Shown here one piece after another: positions 38,833 to 38,896 of a stretch of DNA of 38,896 bases; position 1 is the first letter of the stretch; each line of letters begins with the position of its first letter. The position numbers were made by a program, and so were the translations under genes. This stretch comes from Gammaproteobacteria bacterium (GTDB taxonomy: Bacteria; Pseudomonadota; Gammaproteobacteria; Pseudomonadales; Pseudohongiellaceae), in assembly GCA_028825335.1 (NCBI GenBank), contig JAPKAI010000018.1, forward strand, positions 1 to 38,896. The letters run 5' to 3'. A model generated the notes under the pieces. That model made no database searches, was not told the DNA's origin, and saw only the letters and a program-made list of their open reading frames with translations.

Positions 38833-38896
38833 AACGATGGGAACGATGGGAACGATGGGAACGATGGGAACGATGGGAACGATGGGAACGATGGGA
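38833..38896. repeat. Tandem 9-bp repeat (AACGATGGG) running off the right edge
   Basis: Seven exact copies of AACGATGGG occupy 38833-38895, and the eighth begins at the last base. The unit is a multiple of three, and every frame on the plus strand stays open (Asn-Asp-Gly, Thr-Met-Gly or Arg-Trp-Glu). The array's length is unknown because the window ends inside it. It may be a variable-number repeat between genes or the start of a repeat-coding gene. Confidence 0.97.

Noticed and set aside
38833-38896. CRISPR-like array
   Set aside because: The units are contiguous 9-mers without spacers, so this is a simple tandem repeat.

Overview
This is a chromosomal segment from a gammaproteobacterium. 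The left 22 kb reproduces, in order, the housekeeping blocks typical of the Pseudomonas-like branch: dapB-carA-carB-greA, yhbY/rlmE-ftsH-folP-glmM-tpiA-secG-tRNA-Leu, then tRNA-fMet-rimP-nusA-infB-rbfA-truB-rpsO-pnp. The proteins align readily by eye with their E. coli and Pseudomonas counterparts (NusA is 495 residues, as in E. coli; CarA has its nucleophile at Cys269). The species cannot be fixed without a marker-gene search. A marine or oligotrophic relative of Pseudomonadales/Cellvibrionales is a guess.

Layout. 1-1073: an unexplained left edge, then dapB. 1074-6386: a promoter, a possible leader peptide and an intrinsic terminator in front of carA; then carB and greA. 6397-13073: yhbY on the minus strand, convergent with greA and divergent from rlmE, followed by rlmE, ftsH, folP, glmM, tpiA and secG. 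13091-13703: tRNA-Leu(GAG), a structured 343-bp spacer with palindromes and a partial duplication, tRNA-fMet, and a terminator. 13745-22364: the translation and RNA-turnover operon rimP to pnp, closed by a strong terminator.

From 22.4 kb on the content is accessory. A membrane-anchored AraC-type regulator (minus) is separated by 737 bp of dyad-rich DNA from a secreted protein that joins a cytochrome c motif to a peptidylglycine-monooxygenase-like dicopper domain, with a secreted partner of unknown function. Next come a methyltransferase pseudogene with two frameshifts and two stops, the fused B12-dependent mutase IcmF, an alpha/beta hydrolase lacking the nucleophile serine, an EamA transporter, a secreted amidohydrolase, and a metallophosphoesterase paired with an MFS organophosphate-type carrier. 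A decayed zone follows, with a small membrane peptide and a PAS remnant, then a DUF2058 gene, and finally a 9-bp tandem repeat that runs off the right edge.

How the parts work together. The left half supplies lysine and cell-wall precursors (DapB, GlmM), carbamoyl phosphate (CarAB), folate (FolP), protein quality control and export (FtsH, SecG), and translation initiation and RNA decay. The most distinctive accessory unit is the regulator, dicopper monooxygenase-cytochrome and secreted partner at 22.5-26.7 kb. Its substrate cannot be read from the sequence. No CRISPR array, transposase, phage gene or known defence system was seen.
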